Part shown: positions 6,444 to 8,512 of the stretch, piece after piece | How positions within the stretch are numbered: the first letter of the stretch is position 1 | Layout: each line of letters opens with the position of its first letter | NCBI GenBank assembly: GCA_041432705.1 | Contig: JAPWAE010000016.1 | Location: 1-8,512 of the forward strand | DNA: 8,512 bases | Reading direction: 5' to 3' | From: Pauljensenia sp018375675 | Lineage (GTDB): Bacteria; Actinomycetota; Actinomycetes; Actinomycetales; Actinomycetaceae | Program-made: the position numbers and the translations under genes | Notes under the pieces: model-generated | Told to the model about the DNA's origin: nothing | What the model saw: the letters and a program-made list of their open reading frames with translations, nothing else | Databases searched by the model: none

Positions 6444-7585
6444 GTGAGACACTTTCAAAGGAATCGAGCGCGCGCTCCGGGCGTATTCGCATTGACGACC
6501 GCCCCAAGCACCTGGCGACGCGCCTAGAACGCGGCGAGATCGCCGTCATCAACGTTGCGGACCTGGACCGCGAGAGCGCCGCGGCGCTTGTCGCCGCCGG
6601 CCCTGTTGCTGTGCTGAACGCGCAGCCGTCTCTGACGGGACGCGCGGCTGCTCTGGGGCCGCGCCTCATTCTGGAGGCCGGCATCGTCCTCGTCGACGAC
6701 CTGGGCCAGGACATCATGTCGCTGCGCGAAGGCCAAGAAGTGACGGTGACAGGCGCGAAGGTTCTCGTGGACGGCTCCGTCATCGCGACCGGATCCGTCG
6801 TGTCGTCGGACGACTTGGACGTCGACGTCGCCGACTCGTCCGCCCTTTTCGCCGGTGTCGACGCCTCCATTGAGGATTACCTGGCGAAAGATGGCGCCAC
6901 AGTGCTGCGCGGAGTCGATGTACCCGAGCTCTCCGACCTTGGTAAGAAGCCGATTCTCCTCGTGACGGGCGCTGCCGACGCGAAGGCTGAGTTGCGAGCG
7001 CTTGCACGTTGGCGCTCCGAGGTTAGCCCGTTTGTGATCGCCGTCGACGGTGGAGCCGACGTGGCGCTGAAGGCCCGACTGTCACTCGACGTCGTCGTCG
7101 GCGATGCCGAGCTGATGAGCGAGAAGGCGATCCGCAAGGCTCGCTCCTTTATCGTCCGCGTCGGAGGAGACGGCCTCGCTCCGGGCGCGGATCGGCTCGA
7201 CCGTATGGGTGTCGTTTACGATCGCATCGCCATGGCTGGTACGTCTCTCGACGCGGCTCTCGTTGTCGCTGCACATTCGTCGGCGCGCGCTGTCGTGACT
7301 GCTGGTGTGTCGTACGGGGAGGCGGAACTGGTTGACGCCGGCCGCGCCCTTGTGGCCCCCGCATTCTTCTCGCGCCTAGCTGTTGGCTCGCGCCTCATCG
7401 GTGCGCAGGCGGTCGCGGCGACGTTCCGTCCGCGTCCGCGCGGTTGGACGCTTGTTCTGCTGGCCATGGTCGCACTGGCCCTGATGGGTGTCGCCCTGTG
7501 GTCGACCCCCTGGGGCAACGACCTGCTGCACCCCGTTACTTCATTCTTCGTCTCGCTGATGCACTCCGCAGGAGGAGCCCAATGA
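6440..7585 (+). CDS. steA: SteA-like cell-separation protein with TPK-like domain and C-terminal membrane segment
   Basis: SteA was described in Corynebacterium, together with SteB, as a septal factor in the RipC-FtsEX cell-separation pathway. This 381-residue protein has the expected order. The N-terminal SteA domain (about 15-180) includes the pattern G-E-I-A-V-I-N-x-A-D-L-D-R. A thiamin-pyrophosphokinase-like fold follows (about 180-310) with VDGGAD (202-207) and VVGD (219-222). One hydrophobic helix (about 336-356) and a short tail complete it, which predicts a mostly cytoplasmic protein anchored at its C-terminus. Two TPK-like spots are altered: VGD is followed by AELM where I expect MDS, and GTSLD (267-271) stands where GTSED is usual. 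Thiamin pyrophosphokinase itself is unlikely given the extra domains. The ATG overlaps the recN stop as ATGA; only AGGG directly against the ATG precedes it, so translation probably relies on coupling. Confidence 0.88.
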   Translation: MSETLSKESSARSGRIRIDDRPKHLATRLERGEIAVINVADLDRESAAALVAAGPVAVLNAQPSLTGRAAALGPRLILEAGIVLVDDLGQDIMSLREGQEVTVTGAKVLVDGSVIATGSVVSSDDLDVDVADSSALFAGVDASIEDYLAKDGATVLRGVDVPELSDLGKKPILLVTGAADAKAELRALARWRSEVSPFVIAVDGGADVALKARLSLDVVVGDAELMSEKAIRKARSFIVRVGGDGLAPGADRLDRMGVVYDRIAMAGTSLDAALVVAAHSSARAVVTAGVSYGEAELVDAGRALVAPAFFSRLAVGSRLIGAQAVAATFRPRPRGWTLVLLAMVALALMGVALWSTPWGNDLLHPVTSFFVSLMHSAGGAQ

Positions 7586-8475
7586 TTAACTTCCGCTACC
7601 ACGTCGTCTCGATCATCGGGATCTTCATCGCCCTGGCCGTTGGCGTCGTTCTGGGGGCCGGCCCGTTGCAAAGCCGTATTCAGGCGGGCGTCAGCTCGAC
7701 GGCGACTGCCTCGGCAGCTGACCCGCTGCTGAGCGCTCAAGCTGATGCGGAGGCTGCCGGCCTCAAGGCTCTTGCTTCTTCGACGCTGACCGGTTCGCTG
7801 AGCTCTGCCAAGGTCGCTCTCGTCGTTTTGCCCGGCGCATCTGACGATGACGTGACCGCGATTCGTTCGACGCTGGCCGATGCTGGAGCGAGCGTCGCCG
7901 GTCGAGTGACGCTCACTGACAACTGGCAGTCGACGTCGATGAGCCAATACCGCACGACGCTGTCGACGACCCTGGCCTCGCACCTCGCGTCGGGTGCTGC
8001 CAAGACCGCTAGTGCTGATGGAGTCGTTGGCTATTCGATCGTCCAGGTGCTGACCACGACGGGAGCCGAGACTGACCTGCTGCGTCAGATTCTCACCGAT
8101 GAATCCACGCCGATCATGACCATCGACGAGGATGCAAACGGAAGTGCAACGGCGATCGTCGCCGTTGGCCCGCGTGCACAGGCCACGGCTGTTTCCAACG
8201 CGACGCCCACTGCGGTGACTTCGAACCCGGATGCGTGGGTTGGCCTCGGTCAGGCCCTCGGCTCGACTAACGGCGTTCTCGTCGGCGATGCCTCCACCCG
8301 CGACGCGATGATTTCGCAGGTGCGTGCCAGCGGTACCGTTGTCACGACGGTTGACTCGGTCGGAACGACTCTGGCCGCTGTCGACACCGCGCTGGCGCTG
8401 TCTGCGCCCGCAACGAGCGCCCGTGCCTTCGGCGTGGGCACAGGTGCGCAGTCGGTGATTCCCTCCGTCAAGTAG
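7582..8475 (+). CDS. steB: SteB/MctB-family membrane protein ('copper transporter' family)
   Basis: Members of this family are often annotated as copper transporters after M. tuberculosis MctB (Rv1698); the Corynebacterium member SteB works with SteA in cell separation. The 297-residue protein begins MINFRYHVVSI and has one uncleaved membrane helix (about 8-27, ending G-V-V-L-G-A-G), which is the family signature. The rest should lie outside the membrane: an Ala/Ser/Thr-rich linker (about 30-70) and an alpha/beta domain starting near KVALVVLPGA. The linker looks less heptad-rich than the coiled coil I expect in relatives. The protein has no cysteine, only four methionines and two histidines, so metal transport gains no support from its composition. 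ATG overlaps the steA stop as ATGA, with a strong GGAGGAG at 7571-7577. TAG ends it at 8475. Confidence 0.85.
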   Translation: MINFRYHVVSIIGIFIALAVGVVLGAGPLQSRIQAGVSSTATASAADPLLSAQADAEAAGLKALASSTLTGSLSSAKVALVVLPGASDDDVTAIRSTLADAGASVAGRVTLTDNWQSTSMSQYRTTLSTTLASHLASGAAKTASADGVVGYSIVQVLTTTGAETDLLRQILTDESTPIMTIDEDANGSATAIVAVGPRAQATAVSNATPTAVTSNPDAWVGLGQALGSTNGVLVGDASTRDAMISQVRASGTVVTTVDSVGTTLAAVDTALALSAPATSARAFGVGTGAQSVIPSVK

Positions 8476-8512
8476 CGCCCAACGCTTTTTGTCGAGGCCC
8501 CGGTGCGTCATA
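8476..8512 (+). other. Start of the region downstream of steB
   Basis: These 37 bases hold no assignable gene. AGCG at 8474-8477 can pair with CGCT at 8483-8486 around a 5-base loop, followed by TTTT (8487-8490), which looks like a terminator, but a 4-bp stem is too weak to call one. Any following gene lies beyond the edge; in mycobacteria pyrG follows this cluster, from memory. Confidence 0.3.

Noticed and set aside
7216..8511. A long reverse-strand open frame of 431 residues opposite steA and steB.
   Set aside because: Long antisense frames are common in GC-rich genes. Its translation is low-complexity Arg/Gly/Ser/Thr-rich with no recognisable domain, while the + strand carries two clear family members.

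Overview
The window looks like chromosomal core sequence from a high-GC actinobacterium. I favour the Actinomycetaceae (Actinomyces/Schaalia type), but this rests on overall protein character, GC content and gene order, not on a database search. Every gene I can support is on the + strand.

Layout: bases 1-115 are an A-rich stretch, probably the 23S-5S spacer. It is followed by a complete 5S rRNA (about 116-234) and a strong intrinsic terminator (245-287) that closes the rRNA operon. A short intergenic region of about 115 bases holds a possible -10 box and two small hairpins. After it come seven genes whose starts and stops overlap at every junction: (1) an 842-residue protein joining an Arg/Asp/Gly repeat region, a TPR-like helical region and a HAD-IIA phosphatase; (2) a 62-residue small protein of unknown function; (3) tlyA, an rRNA 2'-O-methyltransferase; (4) nadK, NAD kinase; (5) recN, an SMC-like DNA repair ATPase; (6) steA; (7) steB, the last two being membrane proteins tied to cell separation in Corynebacterineae. 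The window ends 37 bases after steB.

The order HAD phosphatase - small protein - tlyA - NAD kinase - recN - steA - steB matches, from memory, the Mycobacterium tuberculosis Rv1692-Rv1698 segment, so this is an old conserved actinobacterial cluster and not an island. The products serve phosphate-ester metabolism, ribosome modification, NADP supply, recombination repair and septum/cell-wall splitting. They share no obvious single pathway, but the stop/start overlaps imply one transcript with translational coupling.

The least ordinary part is the front of the first gene: a lysine-free, Arg/Asp/Gly-rich, RGG-like region made of a 228-base tandem duplication about 95% identical between copies, fused in frame to a metabolic-type phosphatase. 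Secondary points are a SteA whose TPK-like site residues differ from the usual motif, a cysteine-free 'copper transporter' family protein, and a TlyA with a non-canonical interdomain linker. I see no mobile element, CRISPR array or tRNA gene.
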